64,000 bases of DNA from Arcuatula senhousia (taxonomy: Eukaryota; Mollusca; Bivalvia; Mytilida; Mytilidae): NCBI GenBank assembly GCA_963971305.1, contig OZ020313.1:19293260-19357259 (forward strand). The letters run 5' to 3'. The notes under the pieces are model-generated. The model was not told the origin of the DNA, did not search any database, and saw only the letters and a program-made list of their open reading frames with translations. Position 1 is the stretch's first letter; every line of letters starts with the position of its first letter. Shown piece by piece: positions 49,901 through 60,130 of the stretch. A program made the position numbers and the translations under genes.

Positions 49901-50140
49901 CAAAATTTCAGCCTCCTACGCACCTAGGTTACCGAGATATTGCAATGTCCTATATTATGAACTTTCGCTAATTACACGGAAACGGTGGCCATTTTGAAAA
50001 TTTCAAAATGTCCGTGCACAACTTCAGTAACCCATCTACCATCCTACAATGTTTCGTGAAAATCCTTCGACTCGTTTCCAAGAAAACTACCGGACACGTT
50101 CATAGGAAGAAAGAAGAAAAAAAATAATAATAAAAAGAAA
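46982..50140 (+). repeat. Head-to-tail array of about 480-bp hairpin-bounded units
   Basis: Each unit starts with the perfect hairpin GTGTTGGGGATGCCCAACAC (46993, 47470, 47952, 48469, 48979 and 49661), followed by TCTCCCAAACG, then 'cgaaaaccgtaaatatcgct', 'ctaggtaaccgagatat', 'aaacggcagccattttgaaa', a second hairpin near ccggacacgttcatgtccgg and an A/G-rich (TAA)n tail. Spacing is 477, 482, 517, 510 and 682 bp, the last enlarged by inserted short hairpin repeats. This is the architecture of a hairpin-ended non-autonomous element repeatedly joined in one orientation. All open frames here are unlikely to be genes. Confidence 0.85.
49488..49645 (+). repeat. Short tandem hairpin repeats, first block
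   Basis: Three units of about 57-59 bp each carry a perfect palindrome (TATATCTCCCAAACA, TAG, then its complement; the last with a CTTTCG centre) separated by 'ataagaaacagagtaaaaac'. The arm TCTCCCAAAC is the sequence that follows the GTGTTGGGG hairpin in every large unit. Confidence 0.85.
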
Positions 50141-50311
50141 TATTGATGATATGATCTCAGAGATCATGAATGGCTCCCAAACGACGGCACCATGTCGACA
50201 ACTGATATCTGGAATACATGCCATATCATTCAATTGAATTAAATACAGTGGAAAATCATATTTCATGGAGATCAGACAAAGTTCACTTTTAAAGTGGGTG
50301 GGAGTGTAGTG

Positions 50312-51130
50312 AAAATGGCCGCCATAGAAAATCCAGAAATCGAATCAACATTCTGAGTGCACCATTGAATTCGGCATACCTGATTTACCCAGATAACATA
50401 TTCTCGTGAGCATTTGACTAACTTTAATTTTCGGTCTATTTTTAGAAATTCAATATGGCCCCCATTTGGAAACCGGAAGTCGGATCGAAATTCCGATTGC
50501 ATCATTGAACTCAGCATACCTGATTTACCCAGATGACCCATTTTCAAGAAGATTCGACAAACTTTAATATTTGGCTATTTTTAGAAATCAAAATGGCCAC
50601 CATTTGAAAACCGGAAGTCGGATAGAAATTCCGATTGCATCATTGAACTCAGCATACCTGATTTACCTAGATGATCTATTTTCCAGAAGATTCGACAAAT
50701 TTTAATTTTTGGCTATTTTTAGAAATCAAAATGGCCGCCATTTGGAAACCGGAAGTCGGATCGAAATTCCGATTGCACCATTGAACTCACCATACCTGAT
50801 TTACTCAGATGACCCATTTTCAAGAAGATTCGACAAACTTTAATTTTTGGCTATTTTTAGAAATCAAAATGGCCGCCATTTGGAAACCGGAAGTCGGATC
50901 GAAATTCCGATTGCATTATTGAACTCAGCATACCTGATTTACCCAGATGACCCATTTTCAAGAAGATTCGACAAATTTTAATTTTTGGCTATTTTTAGAA
51001 ATCAAAATGGCCGCCATTTGGAAACCGGAAGTCGGATCGAAATTCCGATTGCATCATTGAACTCAGCATACCTGATTTACCCAGATGACCAATTTTTGTG
51101 AAGATACGACAAACTTTAATTTTTGGTTAT
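50312..51130 (+). repeat. 138-bp satellite array
   Basis: 'aaaccggaagtcgg' recurs at exactly 138-bp steps (CCGG at 50473, 50611, 50749, 50887 and 51025), preceded by one degenerate unit from 50312. Units carry 'atggccgccatttgga', 'cagcatacctgatttaccca' and 'aagattcgacaaactttaat'. The array is enclosed by sequence related to the 480-bp units (50140 side and 51160-51470). Confidence 0.9.
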
Positions 51131-51471
51131 TTTAGAAATTTCTAGAAAATTCACATTTTTGCATTTTACGGAAAAACCGTAAATATCGCTTCCGAATTTT
51201 TTTTCGTATTTTTGTTGTACCCATCATGTTCTACAATCATACCAAGTTTCAAAGTCCTGGCCACCTGAGTTCCAGAGATATAAGATTGTCCGAAATCTGG
51301 AACATTCCCCGTTGCCATGGAAACGGTAGCAATTTTGAAAATTTCCCACGCATTTGGCACAATTTCTCATAAGGGTCTATACTTGGGGAACATTTCATAA
51401 TGTTTCGATAAACTGTTTACGAGAAAACTTCCGGACAAAAATTTTGGGCGGAAGAAAGAATAATAATAACA

Positions 51472-51950
51472 AGTGCTGACTGTGTTGGGGATGCCCAACA
51501 CAAAAATGTCTCCCAAACGAACGCATTTTTGACCTCATATTCTTATTCGCCATCTTTTAAAACCCCCAGATATCAATTTTAGTTGAAATCAAAGCATTTT
51601 GAAGAATTTCCCATTTTTGGGACTGAAAAATCACAATTTCGTGAATAACTCGAAAACCGTAAATATCGCTTCGAAATTTTTTTTCGTATTATGCAAGAGC
51701 TCCTTTTGCTCTATTCACCTACAAAATTTCAGCCGCCTACGCACCTAGGTTACCGAGATAATGCATTGTCCTATATTATGACCTTTCGCTTATTACACGA
51801 AAATGGCAGCCATTTTGAAAATTCCGAAAAGCTTAGGAACAACTTCACTAGCCCATCTACCATCGTACAATGTTTCGTGAAAATCCTTCGAGTCATTTCT
51901 GAGATCTCTCATGGACACGTTCATGAGGAGAAAGAAGAAAAAGAATAATA
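51472..51950 (+). repeat. Seventh unit, apparently identical to the one at 47460
   Basis: From 51472 to about 51948 the sequence repeats 47460-47936 at an offset of 4012 bp with no difference that I could see, and the 85-codon frames in both translate identically. Adjacent units differ from it by many substitutions. Confidence 0.85.
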
Positions 51951-52175
51951 ATAAGAAACAGAGTAAAAACAATATGTCTCCAAACTTTCGTTTGGGAGAC
52001 ATAATAATAATAAGAAACCGAGCAAAAACAATATGTCTCCACAAACTTCGTTTGGGAGCCATAATAATAAGAAACGGAGTAAAAACAATATGTCTCCAAA
52101 CTTTCGTTTGGGAGACATAATAAGAAACAGAGTAAAAACAATATGTCTCCAAACTTTCGTTTGGGAGACATAATG
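51950..52175 (+). repeat. Short tandem hairpin repeats, second block
   Basis: Four units of about 55-65 bp have the palindrome TGTCTCCAAAC-TTTC-GTTTGGGAGACA (one variant with CACAAACTTCG) and the spacer 'ataagaaacagagtaaaaac', as in 49488-49645. Confidence 0.85.
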
Positions 52176-52199
52176 ATATGATATAATTGATACCTTAGG

Positions 52200-52480
52200 C
52201 GCCGACCAATTGAATTTATGGCGGGGGGGGCTATGGTGAATTTTGATATAAAAAGGCAGGATAGCAAAAATCCAGAAATAAAAAGGCAGGACAGTGCTTT
52301 GAATCAAAAAAAGGAAGGACGGTAGTTTGGGCTGAAAATTTATAATAGCTTCAAAAATAAAAAAACTGGCGCGTAAGCGCGTAGTTAAAAATCAAGACTC
52401 AGCTTTTTCTGATAATAAAGGGGCAGAACGAAGACAGTATCCACAGCCTCCCATAAAAATCAAATGGTTGCTCCCTTAGT
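52200..52480. mobile_element. Diverged foldback element between repeat arrays
   Basis: The ends 'gaccaattgaatttatggcg' and (inverted) 'accatttgatttttatggga' pair imperfectly. The interior has two 'aaaaaggcaggacag' runs. It resembles the 23813-24118 family in layout only. It sits between the hairpin-unit array and the 27-bp minisatellite. Confidence 0.35.
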
Positions 52481-52659
52481 GAAAAGCAATAGGTAACCAG
52501 AGGGAATTTAAAAAAGGCCATCATCAAAACGAGAATATGTGGATCATAAAGGAAAGAAACATTTAATTTTATTGATTCTTAAATTTTGCGATGAGAAGAA
52601 TTAGAAAATCTTCAATTTCCATTTATATATTAACCGACAATTTGCTTACCATATCTGAA

Positions 52660-55600
52660 AAAAAAAATGAATGAATGGGTTGTGTTGAGTTCAAAGAATG
52701 GGTAGGCTGTGTTGAGATGTAAAAATGGATGGGCTGTGTTGAGATATAAGAAGGGGTAGGCTGTGTTGAAAGGTAATAATGGGTAGGTTGTGTTGAGAAG
52801 TAAGAATGGGTAGGCATTTTTCAGATGTAACAATGGGAAGGCGGTTTTGAGATGAAAGAATGGGTAGGCTGTGTTTAGATGTAAAAAATAGTAGGCTGTG
52901 TTGAGATGAAATAATGGGTATGCTGATGAGATGAAAGAATGGGTAGGTTGCGTTGAGATGTTAAAAAGGGTAGGCTGTGTTGAGATGAAAGAATGGGTAG
53001 GCTGAAATTTGATACAAGAATGGGTAGGCTGAAATTTGATACAAGAAAGGGTGGGCTGTGTTGAACACAAAGGTAATAACAAAACTACCGAACTTGAATG
53101 ATCAATCTCATAGTCCAGAGAAAATGACAAAAACGAATCAGTCATACCGGAGAACTGGTGAATCGCAATGGTCCTGACTTGGTACAGGCATTTCAAACGA
53201 AATGGTGGGTTAAACCAGGTTTTATGGCGCCAAACCTCCCTCTTCCATTGCGATGTGAGAGTGGGTAGGCTATGTTGACAGGTAAGAATGGTTTAACTGT
53301 GTTGATATGATAATGGAAAGGTTGTGTCTTAGATGTATTAATGAGTGGTATGTGTTGAAATGTATTAAGAAGAAGTTTGTGTCAAGATTTAAGAAAGGGT
53401 AGTCTGTGTTAAGATGTAAGAATGGGTAGGCGGTGTTGAGATGTAAAATTGGATAGGCGATGTTCAGCTGTAAGAAAAGGTAGGCCATGTTGAGATGCTT
53501 GAATAGTTAGCCTGTGTTTGAATGTAAGAAAGAGCAGACTGTTTAGATGTCAAAATGGGAAGGCTGTGTTTAGACACATGTAAAGGTTGGCGGTAATGAG
53601 ATCTTAGAAAAGGTAGGCTGTGTTGAAATGTAAGACAGGGTAGGCTTTGTTGAGATGTATGAGATTAAGAATTGGTAGGCTGTGGTGAGACGCATGAATA
53701 GGTAGACTGTGTTGAAATTAAAGAATGGGTAAGATATGCTGAGATGTCAGACTGGGTAGGTTGTAAGAAATGTAAGAATGACTCAGGCTGAATAGAGCCG
53801 TTACAAAGGGTCGGTTGTATTGAGATGCCTGAATAGGTAGACTGTGTCAGGAGTAACAAAAGGGTTGTCTGTGTTGAGATGCATGAACTGGGGAGGTTGT
53901 GTTGTGATGAAGGAAAGGATATGCCATGTTTGATAAAAGAATGGGTAGTCTGTTTTTAGATGCAAGAATGGGTAGGCGGTGTTGAGATGTAAGAAAGAGA
54001 AAGCTGTGTTGAGCTGCCAAAATTGGTAAACTTTTATACGGTGCATGAATAGGTAGGCTGTATTGAGATGTAAGAATGGGTAGCATGTGCTGAGATGTAA
54101 GAAAGAGTAGGTTTTGTTGTGATGTCAGAATGTATAGGTTGTGATTATATACAAGAAAGTCTATGTTGATTTGAAAGAAAGGTTAGATTGTGTTGAAATG
54201 TAAAAAAGAGTAGGCTGTGTTGAGATGAAAGAATGGGTAAGCTTTAGTGAGAGGCATGAATATGTAGGCTGTAATCAGATGTATGAGAGAGTGGACTGTG
54301 TAGAGAAAGATGTTAGTGTAGTTTGTGTTGGGATGTAAGTATGGGTACGTTGTATTTAGATGTAAGAATGGGTCGGATGTGTTGAGATGTAAGAAAAATG
54401 TAGGCCATGTTTAGATGTAAGAATTGGAAGGATGTGTTTAGATGTAAGAATGGTTAGGCTGTGTTAGGATGCAAGAATGAGTGGGCCGTGTTGAGATGTA
54501 AAAAAAATGTAGGCTGTGTTCAGCTGTAAGAATTGGTAAACTTTAATACGATGCATGAATAGGTAGGCTGTATTTAGATGTAAGAATGGGTAGCATGTGC
54601 TGAGATGTAAGAAAGAGTAGGCTGTGTTGAGATGTCAGCATATGTAGGTTGTGTTGATATACAGGAAAGAAGAATCTGTGTTGATATGTAAGAAAGGATA
54701 TATTGTGTTGAGATGTAAAAAAGAGTAGGATGTGTTGAGAAGAGAGAATGGGTAGGCTTTAGTAAGAGGCATGAATATGTAGGCTGTGTTAAGATGTAAG
54801 AGAGGGTAGGCTGTGAAGAGAGAGAGATTATGGTAGATTGTGTTGGGATGTAAGAATGGGTACGTTGTGTTTAGATGTAAAAATGGGTGGAATGTGTTGT
54901 TAAACATTATATGTAGACTGTGTTGAGATGTAATAAGGGTAAGCTCTGCTGTGATGTAGAAAAGGGTAGGCCGTGTTTAAGAATGGGTAGGCTGTATTGA
55001 GGTGTAAGGATAGGTAGCATGTGCTGAGATGTAAGAGAGAGAAGGCTGTGTTGAGATGTTTTAGAATGTATAAGTTTAGATGATATACAAGAAAGGACAT
55101 TCTATGTTGATATGTAAGAAAGGTTAGATTGTGCTGAGATGTAAAAAAGAGTAGCCTGTTATGAGTGAAAGAATGGGTAGGCTTTAGTAAGAGGCATGAA
55201 TATGAAGGCTGTGTTCAGATGTAAGAGAGGGTCAGCTGTGTAGAGATTTATATGTAAACTGTGTTGAGATGTAAAAAAGAGTAGGCTGTGTTGAGATGAA
55301 AGAATGGGTAAGCTTTAGTGAGAGGCATGAATATGTAGGCTGTAATCAGATGTATGAGAGAGTGGACTGTGTAGAGAAAGATGTTAGTGTAGTTTGTGTT
55401 GGGATGTAAGTATGGGTACGTTGTATTTAGATGTAAGAATGGGTCGGATGTGTTGAGATGTAAGAAAAATGTAGGCCATGTTTAGATGTAAGAATTGGAA
55501 GGATGTGTTTAGATGTAAGAATGGTTAGGCTGTGTTAGGATGCAAGAATGAGTGGGCCGTGTTGAGATGTAAAAAAAATGTAGGCTGTGTTCAGCTGTAA

Positions 55601-56560
55601 GAATTGGTAAACTTTAATACGATGCATGAATAGGTAGGCTGTATTTAGATGTAAGAATGGGTAGCATGTGCTGAGATGTAAGAAAGAGTAGGCTGTGTTG
55701 AGATATCAGCATATGTAGGTTGTGTTGATATACAGGAAAGGAGAATCTGTGTTGATATGTAAGAAAGGATATATTGTGTTGAGATGTAAAAAAGAGTAGG
55801 ATGTGTTGAGAAGAGAGAATGGGTAGGCTTTAGTAAGAGGCATGAATATGTAGGCTGTGTTAAGATGTAAGAGAGGGTAGGCTGTGAAGAGAGAGAGATT
55901 ATGGTAGATTGTGTTGGGATGTAAGAATGGGTACGTTGTGTTTAGATGTAAAAATGGGTGGAATGTGTTGTTAAACATTATATGTAGACTGTGTTGAGAT
56001 GTAATAAGGGTAAGCTCTGCTGTGATGTAGAAAAGGGTAGGCCGTGTTTAAGAATGGGTAGGCTGTATTGAGGTGTAAGAATAGGTAGCATTTGCTGAGA
56101 TGTAAGAGAGAGAAGGCTGTGTTGAGATGTTTTAGAATGTATAAGTTTAGATGATATACAAGAAAGGACATTCTATGTTGATATGTAAGAAAGGTTAGAT
56201 TGTGCTGAGATGTAAAAAAGAGTAGCCTGTTATGAGTGAAAGAATGGGTAGGCTTTAGTAAGAGGCTTGAATATGAAGGCTGTGTTCAGATGTAAGAGAG
56301 GGTCAGCTGTGTAGAGATTTATATGTAAACTGTGTTGAGATGTAAAAAAATGTAGGCCATGTTTAGATGTAAGAATTGGTAGGCTGTGTTTAGATGCAAG
56401 GATGAGCAGGCCATGTTTAGATGTAAGAATGGGAAGCTTGTTTTTAGGTGCAAGAATGGGTATGCCATTTTGAGATGGAAGAAGTGATAGGCTGTGCAGA
56501 GATAGCAGAAAGGGTATGAATGTGTAGGTTTTGTTGAGATGCAAGAAAAGACAGTCTGTG
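52660..56560. repeat. 27-bp minisatellite with higher-order duplication
   Basis: The basic unit, about 27 bp, reads 'gtaggctgtgttgagatgta' then 'agaatgg' with many variants. On the minus strand it stays open for long runs and encodes a nine-residue repeat HLNTAYPFL; the longest frame (52630-53196) has 188 codons. The frames change and break often and there is no start context or splice pattern, so they are probably not translated. Segment 54200-55260 is repeated at 55271-56331 (offset 1071 bp) with few changes. A Penelope 3' UTR fragment interrupts it at about 53058-53258. Confidence 0.9.
53058..53258 (-). mobile_element. Penelope 3' UTR fragment inside the minisatellite
   Basis: About 200 bp ('ggtaataacaaaactaccga', 'accggagaactggt', 'ggttttatggcgccaaacct') are the near-exact reverse complement of 59385-59575, the 3' flank of the intact Penelope-like gene. 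This explains why two open frames, 52630-53196 (-) and 59335-59646 (+), share the segment CLYQVRTIAIHQFSGMTDSF. Confidence 0.88.
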
Positions 56561-56569
56561 ATGATTTCT

Positions 56570-58032
56570 TTTCATTTGTGATTTTTGCGTTTTTTTAACC
56601 GTGAACGCCATTGATGCCGCAAACCAGGTGCACGTTTTAGGTTTTGACACCGACTAGTGCTTTACATGCAGACACTTGGCCATATCAGTTCCACTAAAGC
56701 ATGATATCAATTACTTCCTATTATTTTGAAAGATATACAACACCTTTTACAGTAGGATATATAGCGAAATGTGCTACAAGAAATGTGATAAAAAATTTCA
56801 TGAACGCAGCCATTTTTGATTTTTCACCGGAAGTGACAAAATGAATACACACTGAGCATTTTTATTTTTTTTTCTATAAAAATGTCTACACACTGAGCAT
56901 TTTTATTTTTTTTTCTATAAAAATGTCTTATTGTCTAAGATTCATATATTGATAATTGTTTATTATACTCAGTGTGGGCAATATTTCTTTTTTATGACTT
57001 CTCCTTTTAAAACAAAAGACCTACACCATGTGATGATTAGTACTCAAGCTTACACATGCGCAATGTTTCTCAAAGTAAAAGAAAAATGGCCATGCTAGCT
57101 AGTTTTAAAACGATTCAAAGTAGAAAATAAATTTGAAATAAGCATTATGTTGTATTACTTGTTAGTGTCATTCAAAAAGTCAAAAAAGTGTTTCAAAAAG
57201 TCGTGCCCTTGTGTTTATCCAATTTAACTTGATATGTAAGTGTGACAATGTAGATGACGTTGAAGGCCTAAAAAGATCATGCCTCGCTTACTTTACAATG
57301 CCATGGCTTCCTATCAGTTATTCTGATTTTTTAAGAGATTCATTTGGTCAGAAAGAAGTAAAAAAATGTAATAATGTGATCCGAAATGAAATTTCAAAAA
57401 CAACAAAAGAAAATTGGGAGAACAAATGAGAATCAAATTCACTTACTTCATTCAGTGTACATTATTTAATTTCTCAAAGAGAATAATTTATCCTTAACAT
57501 ATTTACATCGTTTAAAATATTTTTTTCTTATTTCCAATTCGCTTCGTCCCTTTGGTAAACAACAATTGATATAATCAACTCAGATGTGTGTTTTACAAGG
57601 CTCATAAATCCATAATTTTAAATATCTTACTTCTATACCTACATGCCTATCCCATTACAATTTTTTTAAGGTATAGGTATAGATTTTAATAAAGAAATGT
57701 TTACACAGTCGTGCATAGCAACTCTGAAAACATTGGATTTAAAATCTATATGTTTAAATTTGCAATCATTCAATAGACAAAGGCGTCAATTTTGTCATTT
57801 TTAATCTTTGGGTAGAGTTTAACTTCCGAGGTTAGCACGTTCCGGCATCAATGTCTTTGTGTTGAAAAAACGCATCAAAGTTTTCAATTGTCCAAATGAA
57901 TTTCAAAATTGTCAAAACCATAAGGTTCTTCCTACCACTAGTATAAGTTGATCTTAGACATAATGTTTTCCAGCTTCACAGTTTTTGGTTTAATTCTTCT
58001 ATGCTCTACATTTTCTAATAAATTGTCTAATA
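56570..58032. other. Between minisatellite and Penelope RT; no gene seen
   Basis: The 72-codon frame 57211-57429 (+) has one Cys cluster (CKCDNVDD) and no recognisable domain. The last few hundred bases may be the 5' region or an intron of the Penelope-like element. Confidence 0.35.
56855..56935 (+). repeat. Short tandem duplication
   Basis: A roughly 42-bp segment ('acacactgagcatttttatt' to 'ctataaaaatgtct') occurs twice in direct succession. Confidence 0.85.
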
Positions 58033-59286
58033 AAAGAACTAGGCATTGATGGTAATACTTCCGCTAGTGCTACATACACACGGACTACATTTAACAAAGA
58101 TGAAATCATAGCCAACCATAGCTCTTTGATGTCCTCTTTCAATATTCCAATGAAAGAGGAACATAAAGAGTTACCATATTTGTACTGGATACCTAAACTT
58201 CACAAAAATCCGTACAAAGAAAGGTATATAGCTGGATCTTCATCATGTTCAACTACAGAGCTGTCCGTTCATTTAACTAAAATCTTGTCTGCTGTCAAAG
58301 AAGGTCAACAAGCATACTGCGACACTATTTATAATCGTAGTGGAATTAACCATATGTGGATTTTGAAGAACTCAAAAGATTTGTTAGATCATTTTAAATC
58401 TAGATCATTTTCTGAGGTTCACTCTTTGAAAATGTTCGATTTTTCAACTTTATACACTACCTTGCCACACGAAAAACTAAAATGTCGCCTGAAAAAACTT
58501 CTCGAAAAAGCCTTTTCAAACTCAAGGAATTTTGTTGTTTTGGGTTATAATTCTACATTCTTTTCCAAAACATCTTTCAAAGATAAAATTTGTTACACAC
58601 TGGAACAAGTTTGCAGTATGCTTGATTTCCTCATTGACAACATATTTGTCACCTTCGGAGGAGAGATTTTTCAACAACAAATCGGCATTCCAATGGGCAC
58701 AAACTGTGCTCCTCTCCTCGCCGATTTTTTTTTATACTCTTACGAGACTGAATTTCTTCAGGGACTCGTAAAGAACAAGAAGATGAAAGAGGCAAGGTCA
58801 TTTAATCTTACATTCAGATATATTGATGATGTCCTTTCTGTCAATAACACTTCATTTGGTAGTTGGATTCCTTCAATATATCCTCCGGAATTGGAGATTA
58901 AAGAGACCACCGAATCTAATTGCTTCACGTCTTTCTTGGATTTGCACCTCGAATTAGACCCAGGTGATCATCTCAGTACAAAAATTTACGATAAACGAGA
59001 CGATTTTAATTTTCAAATTATTAATTTTCCTAATCTACAGAGCAATATACCCACTTCTCCTGCATACGTTGTTTATATTTCTCAACTTATTCGATATGCC
59101 AGAGCTTGCACACATTTCACAGATTTTTTTATCAGACACCGGTTTCTTCGTGACCGACTTTTGAAGCAGTGCTATAAGAAAATACGTCTCATACGATCAC
59201 TAAAAAGATTCTTTCTTCGTTATCAGCCACTAGTAGAAAAGTTCAAAATTGAGTTAAAAGATATGATAGTTAATTGTTTTAATTAG
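58033..59286 (+). CDS. Penelope-like reverse transcriptase, mostly intact
   Basis: A reverse transcriptase that would copy the element's own RNA. The frame is open from upstream of 58000; similarity to this RT family begins at ELGIDGNTSASATYT (about 58036) just after an acceptor-like AAAAG, so the N-terminus is either truncated or in another exon. An ATG at 58129 is the first Met in this segment. Visible landmarks are LPYLYWIPKLHKNPYKERY and AGSSSC, FDFSTLYTTLPH (motif A), GIPMGTNCAPLLADFFLYS (motif B), FRYIDDVLS (catalytic YIDD, Asp near 58825-58830), SFLDLHLELD, KRDDFNFQI and SNIPTSPAYVVYISQLIRY. It stops at 59284-59286. No GIY-YIG endonuclease follows. Penelope-like assignment rests on motif style and is moderately sure. 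The frame has no stop, so the copy may be recent. Confidence 0.88.
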   Translation, partial: KELGIDGNTSASATYTRTTFNKDEIIANHSSLMSSFNIPMKEEHKELPYLYWIPKLHKNPYKERYIAGSSSCSTTELSVHLTKILSAVKEGQQAYCDTIYNRSGINHMWILKNSKDLLDHFKSRSFSEVHSLKMFDFSTLYTTLPHEKLKCRLKKLLEKAFSNSRNFVVLGYNSTFFSKTSFKDKICYTLEQVCSMLDFLIDNIFVTFGGEIFQQQIGIPMGTNCAPLLADFFLYSYETEFLQGLVKNKKMKEARSFNLTFRYIDDVLSVNNTSFGSWIPSIYPPELEIKETTESNCFTSFLDLHLELDPGDHLSTKIYDKRDDFNFQIINFPNLQSNIPTSPAYVVYISQLIRYARACTHFTDFFIRHRFLRDRLLKQCYKKIRLIRSLKRFFLRYQPLVEKFKIELKDMIVNCFN

Positions 59287-59645
59287 TGTTTGACTGGTCT
59301 GCTGTACTGAGATGATCACCTCAATATCCCTATTGTGTCTCACAGCTATGTTGTGGTCTATGGTCATTACCGGATCCTAAGATCGCAATGGAAGAGGGAG
59401 GTTTGGCGCCATAAAACCTGGTTTAACCCACCATTTCGTTTGAAATGCCTGTACCAAGTCAGGACCATTGCGATCCACCAGTTCTCCGGTATGACTGATT
59501 CGTTTTTGTCATTTTCTCTGGACTATGAGATTTATCATTCAAGTTCGGTAGTTTTGTTATTACCTTTATTTCATATAATATTTGGATGTTATGATGATTG
59601 TAATAGAAAACTAATAATGTCACCTAAAAAAATAATTGAACTTTG
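59287..59645 (+). repeat. 3' UTR of the Penelope-like element
   Basis: Follows the RT stop directly: 'gatgatcacctcaatatccc', 'gaagagggaggtttggcgcc', 'aagtcaggaccattgcgatc' and 'aagttcggtagttttgttat'. It is shared with 53058-53258 (inverted) and, degraded, with 41990-42125. The 103-codon open frame (59335-59646) is not regarded as a gene. Confidence 0.75.
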
Positions 59646-59929
59646 AAAGTAACATTCTTACGCCACCTGCATATGGTGTTTTTTACAACTATTTCAAAAC
59701 GTTAGGCTTGTACAGATTTTCTTTATTTCATCCGACAACGTTGTCTCCATGACCATCCTTTAAACCAAAACTGCAATGACCGCTTGCCCATTGTGTTATT
59801 TTCAAGCATTACAGCTACTATTTATGCCAGTTAGTGTTATGATATAGCACAAATTCCTTCATTGTGTCGAGTAATATGTGAATTTATCATCAAAATACCA
59901 GTATTTGATATTTTCACATCAGTCGATAG

Positions 59930-60130
59930 ACGCTTCCTGGCTGGCTGACAATAATTATGATGTTCCCAAGAAAATTTCTCTTAGTCTCGTTTACTATAAA
60001 ATCGTTGTAACAAGTTCTCTCTTGTTGAATTGAACTTTTCGATTTTACTTGTACTGTTTTTTTTACTTAGTTCAACATAATCAATAGGGTAGAAGATTGG
60101 GCACACAAAACTAGTGTAACCCAGCCACAT
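59930..60130 (-). repeat. Reverse fragment of the 'gagatgtgg' dispersed repeat
   Basis: Contains 'cagtcgatagacgcttcctg', 'agttctctcttgttgaattg', 'aatcaatagggtagaagatt' and 'aactagtgtaacccagccac', the right half of the family read backward. Confidence 0.55.

Noticed and set aside
49460..52160. Regularly spaced repeats considered as a CRISPR array
   Set aside because: Units are palindromic transposon-like repeats in eukaryotic DNA, with no unique spacers of constant length and no cas genes.
51793..52307. Several overlapping minus frames of 119-128 codons with SVSYY and FLLCFLL repeats
   Set aside because: They are translations of the short tandem hairpin repeats and appear in all three frames.
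59335..59646. 103-codon plus frame sharing residues with a 188-codon minus frame at 52630-53196
   Set aside because: The shared part is a Penelope 3' UTR segment copied in inverted orientation, not a conserved protein.
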